Assembly: GCA_026874595.1 (NCBI GenBank)
Contig: CM049313.1
Coordinates: forward strand, 50,951,659 to 51,015,658
Direction of reading: 5' to 3'
Source of the DNA: Sipunculus nudus
Lineage: Eukaryota > Annelida > Sipuncula > Golfingiida > Sipunculidae
Length of the DNA stretch: 64,000 nucleotides
The notes beneath the pieces are model-generated. The model was not told where the DNA came from. It ran no database searches and was given only the letters and a program-made list of their open reading frames with translations. Position numbers and translations under genes: made by a program. Shown piece after piece: positions 48,657 through 60,200 of the stretch; the stretch's first letter is position 1, and each line of letters begins with the position of its first letter.

Positions 48657-49181
48657 TTTATACGCCCGTCTAGGTCTAGAAATATGGTATACAAACAGTC
48701 CCGCTGTCCATCCTTCTATCTGTCTGTCCGTTAACTTTCAGTGTCGCCGCAATAACTTACCAGGGCTTTTATGGATTTTCACGAAACTCACCATATCTTC
48801 TAAACAATAGATTATCTTAATCGAGTTCGATTGTTGGCATAATCTCCGCATACTTAATGAGGTTAGAGGACACAAGGCTAGTTTGTGGTTTCGCGGAATA
48901 ACTTACGAGGAATACGATGGATTTTGATGAAACTCAGCAGAAGTATCAATTTCCAGCAAAATCCATGCAAATTTAATAAGTCAGAGGTCACCATAATTTG
49001 GTGGCACCATGTTTACTTACCAAAGATCTTATGGATTTTCATGAAACTCAATAAACACATTTAACAAAAGAGGTTCTCACCTGAATTGCATTCTCATCAA
49101 AATTCACAAATATTTAATGAGGTAAGATGTCACCAGATACACAACGGGCGTATTATGCACATTTTTTTCGGTGCTTTTGTT
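48657..49181 (+). mobile_element. Family B element, 525 bp
   Basis: Ends are TTTTATACGCCCGTCTAGG and ACGGGCGTATTATGCAC, giving an exact 10-bp subterminal inverted repeat (48659-48668 with 49144-49153). A CTGTCTGTCCG tract follows the 5' hairpin. The 3' tail GGTGCTTTTGTT is a variant of the CTTGTT end. It matches 33922-34436. Confidence 0.75.
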
Positions 49182-49664
49182 ATGAATTGTTTGATACAAA
49201 TTTTTTACATTTCACATGCGACAGTATTTCCCAATATGTTTTACTGTGATCTACTTCTAATTATAATAGTAGGTGCATCCTATTAGTCACTTTCCGTATT
49301 GGCAGCAGAATAGGTTCTCTGATTAAGCCTATACACAAAGTGTTTTCGATCAGTTCTGTGACTGTTAGGGTGTGTTATGGTGTGTGTACACATTTTTCTC
49401 ACAATACTGTTTGGCAGGGGATACAGTCCTCTGGACATTTTCTAGTATAATTTGCTGCCAGGTGGCATTACATGTCTAAATAGTGATAACAAATTTGATA
49501 GCTCTTTTTGCAGGAACATGTTTAAAAACTAATCGTATTAATCAACTTGGCCTGTCTACCGACTTTGTAAATATTCATTTTATACATTATATATAATTAA
49601 GTATATATATGATAAAGTAAATTCCTACTAAAAATTTGGCTTGATCATTTGTGTTAAGGTTTTT

Positions 49665-50220
49665 TTTAGCTGAGCTGACTTTCAAGCCATGCTGAGATCA
49701 GGCAATTGATCTTTGTCTGTTGTCCTTTCATCTTGCCAGCTGCCTATTAGAAGCCTTAGAAGGGCACAAACTGTAAATGTTGTAAAAAATTGACTTGGAA
49801 ACATAGAACCTAAAATCCAGAGAGGTCATTTAAAGTCCTGTTTGGCATGCTGAGCATGGAGAGGTTCATCAGATGTTGAAAACTGGTGGTGCCATATGTA
49901 TTTTTATTATCTTTTACACATTTAGGGGAAGATACCTTCTGAGTTTGAGGTCAGAATTTTGGTTAAGGTCACAGGACACGCATTAAGCCAATGTGTTTGT
50001 CCCAAACCTTCCATGTTTCATATTATAATCATCCAACAGTATAGGAAGATTTTTATTGGAGTTCAAAGGCCAATAGCCAAGGTTGACCTCTTGGTCTTCT
50101 CACTGACCAGGTTTACACTTTTATTCATCCAATTTAAATGTGTCTCTGTTGTGAAGAGTTGATCTGACTTTTGTTTCCCTTTTGACAGTTTTCAGATGTT
50201 GAACATACTGGAACTATTAG
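49665..50220 (+). mobile_element. Family A 5' part, truncated
   Basis: TTTTTTTAGCTGAGCTGACT with the following CAAGCCATGCTGAG hairpin marks a diverged 5' end. No matching 3' end is visible before a different repeat begins near 50221. Confidence 0.5.
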
Positions 50221-50945
50221 CTGTACATGAAGGGACATGATCATGTCTCCCAGACCCCCCTCCCCCGCAGGGGCGACGTTTTCAGTGCAATCGTCTGGCG
50301 TCGTCCGTCGTCTTCTGTAGGATATCTGGTGAAAACGATAACTTTTGAAGGGCCGTATATTTCTCTCCAAAATTTGTTCATCTCAAAATCTGGGACGTGT
50401 TCCAAACCCTGTGACCTGGACCTTAATGTTCAAGGTCAAATCTACCGAAAATTGAACTTCTTGTGAACCTCGTAACTATTGAAGTATTTATAATTTTGTA
50501 ATCAAATTTGGTACACCAATTGTTCCTACCACGTTCTTGGAAGAGTTAGAAACCCGGTCACCTTGACCAGGATCTTAAGGTCAAATCAACAGAATTATAG
50601 TTATTGCCTTGTGAATGCGAGAATTTTTGAAGGACTGCATGTTTCCTCCAAAATTTGAAACACTCATTGTTCCTACCAAAATCTCAGAGGAGTTCGAAAC
50701 TTGGGTTTTGATACGGTAATTCGCATATTGCATATCGCGATAACAATTTCATATATTGATATTTTGTCAAACTTGACTGAAACTGATCTAAGGTTTCTAT
50801 TACAAATTAGGCATCCAAATAGGTTTAGTGACAGGCTGAAGAAGAAAGCCCCTACCGTGTCTAGTGACACTCCTCAGGATCATCTCCAGGAAATTTTGAG
50901 GTGGACTTCATCGACCATGTGATCATCCGTTCATGGGAATTTCTG
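50221..50945 (+). repeat. Dispersed repeat with GGTCAAAT units
   Basis: CATGATCATGTCTCC near the left and GACCATGTGATCATCCG near the right form a possible subterminal inverted pair. Inside, ACC(T)TTAA(T)GGTCAAATC and a following TTGTGAA block occur twice (50428-50480 and 50565-50625). No CTTGTT end was found. Confidence 0.4.
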
Positions 50946-51451
50946 CCCTATGATTTATTGGTACCAAATAAGAAAGAAAAGTGCCACACAGTCAAAACAA
51001 TTATTTATTATTCATTAATATTCCTTCTTTCGTCTTGTTGACCTGCATAATGATCAATTGTCAATTGAACAGTAATATTGATCAAGAACAGCAACCTTGT
51101 GATGTGGTAGTCGACTGTGATTGAGAACACCAGCTATACCCCATTCTGTACCAAACCACAGTCCAGAATTCTCTTATTGCCAAGTTACATCCCCATGTAA
51201 AAACATATTTTAAAGTAAATACTATCCTGAGTAATTTTGCCATATTTCTCACTTGAAAAACCAGCTGTTAATAAACAAAATATGCAACAGTGTTAACAAA
51301 CAGAAATACCATATAAGCTAAGGTGAATGGCTGCATAAGTGTGGAAGTTGGAATGGTCATTAATTGAAAAACGCCGTTAGCAAATGTTGTTTCATCTGAC
51401 TCGCCGCATGAAGATCTTAATTGATGTTTGTTTGTTGTATTAGTACTAAAG

Positions 51452-51830
51452 CGGTATTTTACTAAGCTCCTAGGGGTATTCTACAGAGCTCCTAAGGGGT
51501 ATTTTACAGAGCTCCTAGGGGTATTCTACAGAGCTCCTAGGGGTATTTTACAGTGCCCCTAGGGGTATTTTACAGAGCTCCTAGGGGTATTCTACAGAGC
51601 TCCTAGGGGTATTTTACAGAGCTCCTAGGGGTATTTTACAGAGCTCCTAGGGGTATTTTACAGAGCTCCTAGGGGTATTTTACAGAGCTCCTAGGGGTAT
51701 TCTACAGAGCTCCTAGGGGTATTTTACAGAGCTCCTAAGGGGTATTTAACAGATGTTCTCGTGGTATTTTACAGAGCTCTTAGGCATTTTTTACAGATCT
51801 TCTCGGGGTATTTTACTAAGCTCCTCTGTC
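51452..51830 (+). repeat. 22-bp minisatellite, about 17 copies
   Basis: The unit GTATTTTACAGAGCTCCTAGGG is repeated with few changes, more diverged at both edges (copies near 51745-51825). A short diverged continuation appears at 55762-55850. Confidence 0.95.
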
Positions 51831-51837
51831 AGTGATG

Positions 51838-52215
51838 TAGAACTCGAGTCCGGACTCGGATTCGAGTCCATTTTTTAGGGAATCCCACTCAGACTTGGAC
51901 TCAAGGACTCGAAAAACCATGCAGGCCGAGTCTATCTGGAGTCCAATAGAATATAACTCTTGTCACATATTAAATATGATATTATAAAGACTTATGCATC
52001 TACAGTACTTTACTGCTGACAAAACATTACAAATAATAACATAATATATATCAAGCTTTGCACCAGGGTTATGAATGCAATGAACAATTTTAGTAAAACG
52101 GTTGAACTTAGTTAAAACTTGAATATGATAATCTGATATTTCCATATTAAATTGCTCCTTAGGGATATTTGTATTGGACTCGGACTTGGACTCGGGTTCC
52201 AAATCACTTGGACAC
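51838..52215. mobile_element. Repeat with inverted GAGTCC-rich ends
   Basis: The left end is ACTCGAGTCCGGACTCGG. The right end is TTGGACTCGGACTTGGACTC plus GGGTTCCAAATCACTTGGAC. Together they form inverted termini built from GAGTCC hexamers. The right terminal 90 bp are repeated at 55620-55753 (shared TGATAATCT and TATTGGACTCGGACT). The two loci lie on opposite sides of the broken minisatellite, so a larger element of about 3.9 kb (51838-55753) is possible. Confidence 0.5.
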
Positions 52216-52235
52216 ACACACACACACATGTAAAA

Positions 52236-52322
52236 CACTTGAGCTTTCGAAGCGCACAGGCTTCTTCGTCAGTTGCTAGTTGACCACCTGACGAAGAAGC
52301 CTGGGCACTTCGAAAGCTCGTG
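52236..52322. repeat. Long imperfect hairpin
   Basis: Arms of about 32 bp (GAGCTTTCGAAG...CTTCTTCGTCAG and CTGACGAAGAAG...CTTCGAAAGCTC) are separated by about 15 bp, with two or three mismatches. A (CA)n tract precedes it. After it comes CTATAGAGACTAACACGGCT, which looks like the terminal region of a retroelement, but I cannot name it. Confidence 0.7.
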
Positions 52323-52408
52323 TGTTAATAAACAAGTTAGTCTATCTAAATGGCGTCACTCTTTCTCTTTACCTACACTTCGTCTATAGAGACTAACACG
52401 GCTATTCC

Positions 52409-52415
<7 letters not shown>

Positions 52416-52474
<59 letters not shown>
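52416..52474. repeat. (TA)n microsatellite
   Basis: About 29 TA units. Confidence 0.95.
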
Positions 52475-52476
<2 letters not shown>

Positions 52477-52939
52477 AAAAATATGTTAAGTTTTCTGATC
52501 AGGGAAGAGTTAATATCTTTGCTAGCTTTTATGTATTGTGTTTTTTTGCGTAAACTGCAACGTTTATACAGTTGATGGTCTTTCTTCAGAAATCCTACGA
52601 TATATGGGGACGATAACCCAGATAAAGTATATTATGCATGTATAATAATATATGTTTTTTACAGGCATATTTAAACAGGTACAGACATTACGTCATGGTC
52701 TGTGTACAGGACTTAATCTATATTTACGTTAGATATACGTGTATGAGAACTCATCTTACCAGTTTCCCTTTGAGCATGTTATGACATGCCCTGCTCTTTT
52801 TTCTTAGCTATAATATCGGTTAAACTGAAAGGGCGCTCGTTTTAGTCTGTATCTATACACAAATTTTGAGAAATACTTTTTGTCGGAGATCGCACTTTCT
52901 TTCAGGGTAAAATCGACCATTTATCGCTTGAATATATCA

Positions 52940-52990
<51 letters not shown>

Positions 52991-53005
52991 CATACATATA
53001 TATAT
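52940..53005. repeat. (TA)n with CATA variants
   Basis: A TA run followed by ACACATACATACATATATA. Confidence 0.9.
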
Positions 53006-53235
53006 TAGAAGGAAGCCCAGTAGTGACAATAAATGTAATGCAGTTTGCACGGTTATACAGATACAGTGGGGAAAACGTGTTTGCTTGTTGCATACACAAT
53101 TAAAAAAATTATCAGAATAATTAAACTTAACTTTTGATTGTATTTGCGGGGGAAACGCGCTACCGCTAAGGGGTCACCTGTTGTCTTGAGGATTTTTGTT
53201 TCTTTTAGGTTTTTCATTTTCTTGTGGATTTGTAG

Positions 53236-53459
53236 AGATTTTGTGAGCGCCGTTGACAAAGAGTACCACTCTCCTGTCCGCAGACAGGAGAGCGGCTCCT
53301 CTCAGCCCTCACACCCTGAAGTCCCGCGTCAGTCCTCAGCAGGAGGAGCCACTGTCGTTCAAGATGCAAGCACCTCAAGTAGCGCCCTTTTATTGACCCC
53401 CTCTCAGATACCAAGACCCCGTGTGAAGGACGCCGGGCCTGAGTATCTGGGGGGCGCGG
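53236..53459 (+). CDS. Possible internal exon of an unrecognised gene or transposon
   Basis: A GC-rich open stretch of about 75 codons sits between a pyrimidine-rich acceptor (TTGTGGATTTGTAG) and a good donor (GCG|GTAAGC). It reads SAVDKEYHSPVRRQESGSSQ and continues Ser/Pro-rich with TPSQIPRPRVKDAGPEYLGG. Composition and splice signals differ sharply from the AT-rich DNA around it. The sequence looks intrinsically disordered and I recognise no domain. It lies within the segment bounded by GAGTCC ends, so it may belong to a mobile element. No partner exons were found. Confidence 0.35.
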
Positions 53460-53499
53460 TAAGCGCAGTTCCTCCCGCTAAAAGATATATGTTTTAAGC

Positions 53500-54300
53500 A
53501 GAGTTTTAATACTAATTTGAAAAAGCTTTTTATGGTGTCCATATGAACAGCTAATAGTCTTTTTGTAAGATTCGCCGGCTCATGATTGAAAAAAGCAATA
53601 TATTTTGTTAAATGTATGTGTTGTAGTTTTATTACAAAAAAATATCAAATAAGTAAAATTAATGTGCGATCATATCATTAAAAAAGTTCGTGGCATGTTC
53701 GTTATCGCACACAAATACCTATGTTGCATGTGACAAATGTTTTGACACATCTTTGTTTTGGCTTGTACATACGCCCTCTGTTGGTGGCTATTTGGACTAC
53801 ATTCAGTAAACAGTTTTGACTTGTCGTGAAAATGAGGCGCAAATTCATTTAACTTGTAGGCATTGTAGTTTTAAAAAGCTAGATAGTTTGATGTCATAAA
53901 TACAAATCAGGCCACACCAGAAAATAAAAGTAATTCGTCGGACTCTTAGCCTCAAGATGTGTAATCAGTTTAATGAAAATGTTGAATCAAACATGTATTC
54001 ATTTCTTTGTGGAGCTAAAGACTAGCAGCATTATAGCAACATTAATGCCGAAAACTTTGAGCTTATTCACGAAAACAGAAGCGCTTCGAAAAAAGCTGTG
54101 GATATTTCAGTGGAATCTTTTTTGATTATTTTGTGGGGCCCAACTCTGTGTTCTGCATCAAATGGACTTACCAACCCGAATGAAGAAATTCCTCTCCCTA
54201 AGCCAATAATCCAAAGAATCTGCATACATGTATTGCAATATTATATCGGAAAATATTTTGGTTGTCCATGAAGTCATTTTCTGGTTTACTATGATCTCCC
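53500..54300. other. Non-coding AT-rich DNA
   Basis: Nothing is recognised in this stretch. Confidence 0.4.
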
Positions 54301-54330
54301 TGGATAAATTGAAGGGACCGTTCCGATGAA

Positions 54331-54353
54331 AGGGGGGGGGGGGGGGGGGGGGG
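54331..54353. repeat. Poly-G tract
   Basis: An almost pure G run of over 20 bases. Open frames crossing it (Gly/Pro runs) are artefacts. Confidence 0.95.
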
Positions 54354-54840
54354 AGTTCGGTGTACCCCTTCATCCTTGTAAGGAGAAATTACCATCATTC
54401 ACTTTTTTCCCGAATTTATTACATTGGAAACCACTTCCCTTTTCGTTCCCCTATCTTTGTCAAACATATGATTCCCTTTGTGTATACTCCTCCCCCAAAA
54501 CCCTGGCTTTGCCTGTCTGAACTGAAACCACTGTGAGAGTCCAGTGTACATGCAGAAGCACAATGCTTCAGGGCCAGGGCATCTCTGCTACTTCTTATTT
54601 TTAAGAGGAAACGTGAACATGGCTTTTTAATATTATCATTTATACTATTATAATTATTATTTTTTTTGGGAAGGGGTGGGGGTTGCGAGGTTTTTGGTGA
54701 AGGCTGATTGTTAGACCCAGGAGCCTATATTCCATAAAAGTAGAAATTACATTAGGAACAAACATAATTCTTTATACCTCCTTACATATACTGCCTATAC
54801 ATGGGAGATGTGGGAAATTTGGTAAGCAAACATATAACGC

Positions 54841-54985
54841 AGAAGCGGATCCAGGGGGAGGGTCCAGGGGGTCCGCAGGCTTCTTTAAATGTTGCAGACC
54901 AATTTTTTTGCGGCCTAGACCCTAGTCCCCCTTCCGGACCTGGAGACTTAGGCTTTGTCATTGGATCCCTCCTTTCCCTGTAACG
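54841..54985 (+). mobile_element. hAT-like MITE fragment
   Basis: It begins GCAGAAGCGGATCCAGGGGG and continues like the MITE at 18392 (GGTCCAGGGGGTCCG). A second end is not clear, although GGATCCCTCCTTTCCCTG at about 54964 may be its decayed partner. Confidence 0.5.
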
Positions 54986-55619
54986 TGGCCTGAACTCACG
55001 AATGTCCGTAGATAACGGCTTTATAGTCCATGAATTACCAATTTCCTGGCTTCACAGCATTAATATCATTTTGTATACAGGACACAGTGCAAATGTCACA
55101 TCAAGCTGCCTGCGTCCTGTTCCAATCCAGAGACTGGCCGAAATCCGTATAGCTTGACCCTCGACTTTGCGTTCAAACAAACTACAGGGCCTGCTTAAAA
55201 GCCGCCCAACATACTTATTTTGTTTTGATGCTAATCTTGAGCTTTACTTTGGACTCTACATATAAATATAATACAAACTACTGACTTTACTTAGTTTACC
55301 GTGACATCATGAGCTGCGTATATGCACACTAGATTGTAATAACATGAAAACTTATGGTTACAGCTAAACAAACTGAGGTTCAACTGCTTGGGAAATCTAT
55401 AATTAAAAAAGTGTCCTTCAAGTGCTAATTGATCACTAAATAAAAGCAAGTGAAATTGGCTGCTTGGAAAACCACAAACTATACGAAGACATAAATTTGT
55501 GCGAACTTCTAACAAAATATCATGCAAAAAAAGACCATCTAACAAGATGTAGTCCTACATCGGGAGCTAAATATTAATGAACATTTAAGTAAAAGCAGGT
55601 GTATAAACTAAAAAGTAAT

Positions 55620-55850
55620 AACATGCCTGATAATCTAAAATTTCCTTTTCAAATTTCTTCGAATAAGAGATTTATATTGGACTCGGACTCAGACTTGGAC
55701 TCGGGTTTTAAATGACTCGGACTCAAAGAGGGTGTACTTGGACTCGGACTCGAGTAGCTATTTTACAGAGCTCCTTTGGGGTATTTGATAGGATTTCTAG
55801 AGGTAACTTTAGAAGCTTCTGGGGTATTTACAGTATTCCTAGCTCAGGGT
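55620..55850. repeat. GAGTCC-rich terminus and minisatellite remnant
   Basis: TATTGGACTCGGACTCAGAC and GGACTCGGACTCGAGTAG (to 55757) match the right end at 52165-52215 and the inverted left end at 51838. CTATTTTACAGAGCTCCTTT and two diverged units follow. Confidence 0.7.
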
Positions 55851-57264
55851 ATTGTACAGGCTCTTAACCATATATTAAGCCGACAGGACACATGTAGAGC
55901 AGACCAGATGAGATCGTAGAGTCCGCCATCACAGCCCATCCCTTTTCCCGCTGCCACTCTGGACCAAGAGAGGTTGCACAAAGAACAGATTCCTGTTTGC
56001 CCATGCGCGGTAGTTAAAATGTCATTAGTTTTTAGCCCCATTCACTTGCACACATTTATATGTGAGTAAAATTCTACGTGGAGTATATTTACATTGTGTT
56101 CACATGTCATTAAGGTTAATGTATGTAAATTGACACTTACACACTCTAAGAATTTAACAAAGGCTCAAGGACCCATAGCTCACTTGTGAATATTACCTCT
56201 TTGATGACACTATATAGAAACAAGAATTATAATCCATTGGCCCAGAGCCAATTTTCGACATATCGGTACCACACAGGGTGGCAAGACTTAAGTAGGTTTT
56301 TTAAAAGGTCTATGTCTGTAGATAATATTTTGTTATGATAACTGATCCAGAGTGGTAGCTTATTCATAATTATCAGCTATTGAATGTAGTGACCCTGCAT
56401 GAAGTTTTAAACTTTAAGCTGCATTAACTTTTCCACAGTATTTAGTTAATAACTTCATTAATACAACAGATATCATAACAAGAGCCATAGCTTTCTGACA
56501 GTGTGTCAGATGTGACAGTTTTATGCATTGATTACCGGTGGCAGATACTAATAGTTACCCCTACCCCTTAAAACTGCCGAAAATTCGGTATCTTTATTCA
56601 CTGGGCCGTTGTGTTGTCACTGTTACAAAATGTAACAATTTTGGCTCTAGGGCTGTCCGGGCTGGACTCACTGATAACTAGTTCACACACACACACACGC
56701 ACACACAAAGTCACCAATCATTTTCTTATAATTTGATCGTATACAACTTTTAGTTGACGGCTTTTCTCGTATCAGGCCGGCTATATAGCACAGCGCTTAC
56801 TTTCAGGTTTTAAGAACAGAAGACTGTTCGCTTCCTTTCCATATTACTTTTTTTTCACAAGATCTGTGATTTATCGGGACATGCTCTGGGCTACTCAAGT
56901 AAGAGTGTTTACATAAGTTTAGATTAAGTGCAAAGTGGGGATTATTTCTTTTCTTAGACCAACAGGAATGTTGACAGCTTTATTGCGACGGCGGAGAACC
57001 TCTGTACCTGAGTTTTGGCCACCTTTGTTGTTAATGTTATTTTATAGTAAAGTAAAATAGATGAATAAGCCTTCAAACTCAAAGCATCAATGAACAAAAT
57101 TAAATCTTGATTGTCTTGTGTCTAGTTTTATCATTATAGATTGCTTAATTTTGTTGACTAGAGTTACATGTACACAAAACCTAAGTCAGAAAAACGGACC
57201 TATTGAAGTCCCTCATTCGATCGATCGATTCTGATTCTCTGCATGCCCAGTGATCTAGTTGAAA
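55851..57264. other. Intergenic, no gene seen
   Basis: A (CA)n tract lies at 56685-56706. I see no coding exon or repeat terminus. Confidence 0.4.
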
Positions 57265-60200
57265 ATGGACCCAGTTACAGAGGCAGGGCCTAGCGGTATA
57301 ATGCTAAAGCGGCCACGCATGAGCTGTCTTATTCACTGTTCATCTGAACATCAAGATGGGTAGTTGGTCTCACTAAAAAGTTATGATTCCTGGAAATCTC
57401 TCTTGAGAGCAGCTGAAATCAGACGCCACAGTCCAATCTTAGACATCGCAAAAGACTTGCCAGATGGAGAGAAAACACAAGTTAGTTACCACAGAAAGTG
57501 CCGGAGCATCTTTACCATGAAACACCTACTTGATGCTATAATTGCCAAAGAGAACCCTGCAGAATGATGCAAAATGCATTTTTTTTGTGAGATAAACATA
57601 TACTTGAAAGGCCAAAGAACAAGAGAAGTTCTTACTCAATGTGTTGAAATAAGGACGGATTAACAAATCAGGAAAGCAGCTATCTGGAAAATGGACAGAA
57701 GAATGCTTGCCATCGTCAGTAGGGAACTGGTAGCTGCTGAAGACCATTACCATCGGTCTTGCTACCGTGCGTATACAAAGGAGACGGCTGCAGACATAAG
57801 CAGCAGTGTAGGAGCTGGAAAGAAGACAGGTATTACTACTGATGGACAGTACAAGGCTGCAGAGGAACAGGCATACAGTGAGTTATTTTTGTTTATTAGA
57901 AGTAATCTGTTTTTCTACCCCACTGTTGTACCACTAACCGATCTCACATCAAGGCTGGTTCTGAACATGAATTCTCTTGGTGTCACTCAGGTAAAAGTAT
58001 CGACAAAGAAACATATCCGTCGGAATCTGGATACTGAATTTGGAGAAACACTTCATATATTTCCATATGAGAAGGACGACTGCTTTTATATCCCGATAGC
58101 CTGTCTATGCGTGAGCTTGCAGAATCTTACCTTTCGCTTAAGACAGAATTGCATATTTTAAAATCAGGCGAGACTTACTATGGGATAGATAAAAATGCAC
58201 TGAGGAAAAGAGATGATGTAAGGAAGAAGTCCATAATGCAGCAATGGCCTCCTTTCCTACTAGAACAGGAACATCACACTAGTGAAATTCCGGAGTCAAT
58301 GACCCAGGTCCTGTACACACTTTTAAGCGGCACAATCAACTGTTCAAATCCATCTCAGAGAGTACAGAGGCTTGCCGACTCCTTTGATAAGGACCTGGTT
58401 TATGCCATCACCTCTGGAAATAATAAACCAATGAAACAAATTATTCTGCCCTTTGCTGTAAAATCTTTGACGGGAAATGTTGAGTTGATACACATACTCA
58501 ACCGCCTTGGTCATAGTATTGCCTATTCAAAGGTGCAGGAAATTGACACAGCCTTGTGTCGGCAGAAACTTTCGGGAGGCAACGTTACCATGCCAACCAA
58601 TATACATCCAGGTGTGTTTACAACTTTAGCCTTGAATAGCAATGACCGAATAGAAAAAAAACAGTAACTGGCGAAGGGACATCCCATAGAGTAAACGGAA
58701 TCGCCTTTCAGCCCAAAATGTTTGGCCCTCAACCACCCAAATTGTATAGTAAAATGTATAGTGTTGAGAAAACAAAGAAGAGAAGCATTAGTACTAAAAC
58801 GTTGATGCTGCCCTTATAAAATGCAGGGGAGCGTCAGGGCCCTAAAATACTATACTACCATAAAATACCATACTATTGAGGTAGACACTACAGCTGATAA
58901 ATCAAATTCCAACATGAATAATCAATTGTGGTTATTGGCCCGGATGTATCAAACAGAAGCCCAAACAGTCAACAGCTCGACTGGTTTCAACATTCGGATT
59001 CATGAGGAAATTGCAGTGGTCCAGGACAGCGTAGGTTATCTGCCCACAATTAATGCTCCCGCAACATAGATGTCCACTGTACAAGAAGTGCTGAACCAAT
59101 TATTACAACATCATACAGTCTCTATCTGAACACCATAGTTTGTGGATTCGACCAAGCAATGTATGCAAAGCTGTTGAAATAGCATGGAAGCATACACAGA
59201 AGTTTAAAATATCACCTTCGGGTTGGGTGTTTTCCACACCATATGCAATTTATTGTCTGCCATTGGAAAAAGGTTTGAAGACGCAGGACTCCGAGACATT
59301 TGTGTAGAGGCAGGTTTCATTGCTGATGGCTTGATATCTGGGATCATGGAAGGGCGCAAATATAACCGGGCAGTCCGGATTCACAAGTTGCTGTATGAAG
59401 CGTTCATGAGGCTAGCATCGAAAGGCTTTCTTCCATGGTTAGAAAAATTTCACGGTAAAGACCTCATCCACCTTCAAGAAACCCTTGGAGAAATCAGTAG
59501 ATTTTGAGAAGGTATTTCACAAGCTGCATTCTATGAGATACAAGAGAATAAATCATGCACATTTTGGAGTTGTTTGAAGTGTACCTTGATTATCTCAGAC
59601 ATGAAAATGGAAGTCTGTCAACCTACTGGATGTCATATGTGGACATGGTCGAGATTTTGTTTGGTCTTCTTCGGGCATCAAGGGAGGGAGACTGGGACCT
59701 TCATCTGGCATCCATAAGGGCCATTTACCTTGGTGTTTTGCTTACAACAAACTGAACTACGCACGTTACCTGCCGTACTACTTTGCATAGATATCCCGCC
59801 TTGCCATTGATCATCCTGCCGTACACCAACACTTCATGCAGGGTGGGTTTTTGGTGCAGCTTGGTGCGACAAATACCTTCTGCAGAATTCCAGTGGACCA
59901 GACAATTGAAGAGACAATTAACAAGGACACCCAAACTCCTGGTGGAAGCAAAGGATTCAATCTTTAGGCGGGGGCAGTCACCAGGTACTACCTGAAGGCT
60001 GATTACAGAAGCTCATATTTGAGACAGCTTAGAGAAATGATAGGACGAGACATTTCCCAGCAGTTCAGTCACCCAGATATGCAGATACCAAGGACCATGA
60101 AGGATGAGGCTGATGCAAAGGCGTTTATGGAACTGTTTGAGGACAATTAGATAGATCGAATAAGTCAAGGCCCAAGAGAGTTGGTCAGTCTGTCAATAGT

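Noticed and set aside
51452-51830. CRISPR-like array
   Set aside because: The 22-bp units are contiguous without unique spacers, so this is a minisatellite in a eukaryotic genome.
52236-52322. Hammerhead ribozyme in the hairpin (CTGANGA ... GAAA)
   Set aside because: The bases before CTGACGA do not pair with the bases after any NUH site, as stem I requires. The sequence is better explained as one continuous palindrome.
54158-54520. Pro- or Gly-run open frames
   Set aside because: They are translations of a poly-G/poly-C tract.
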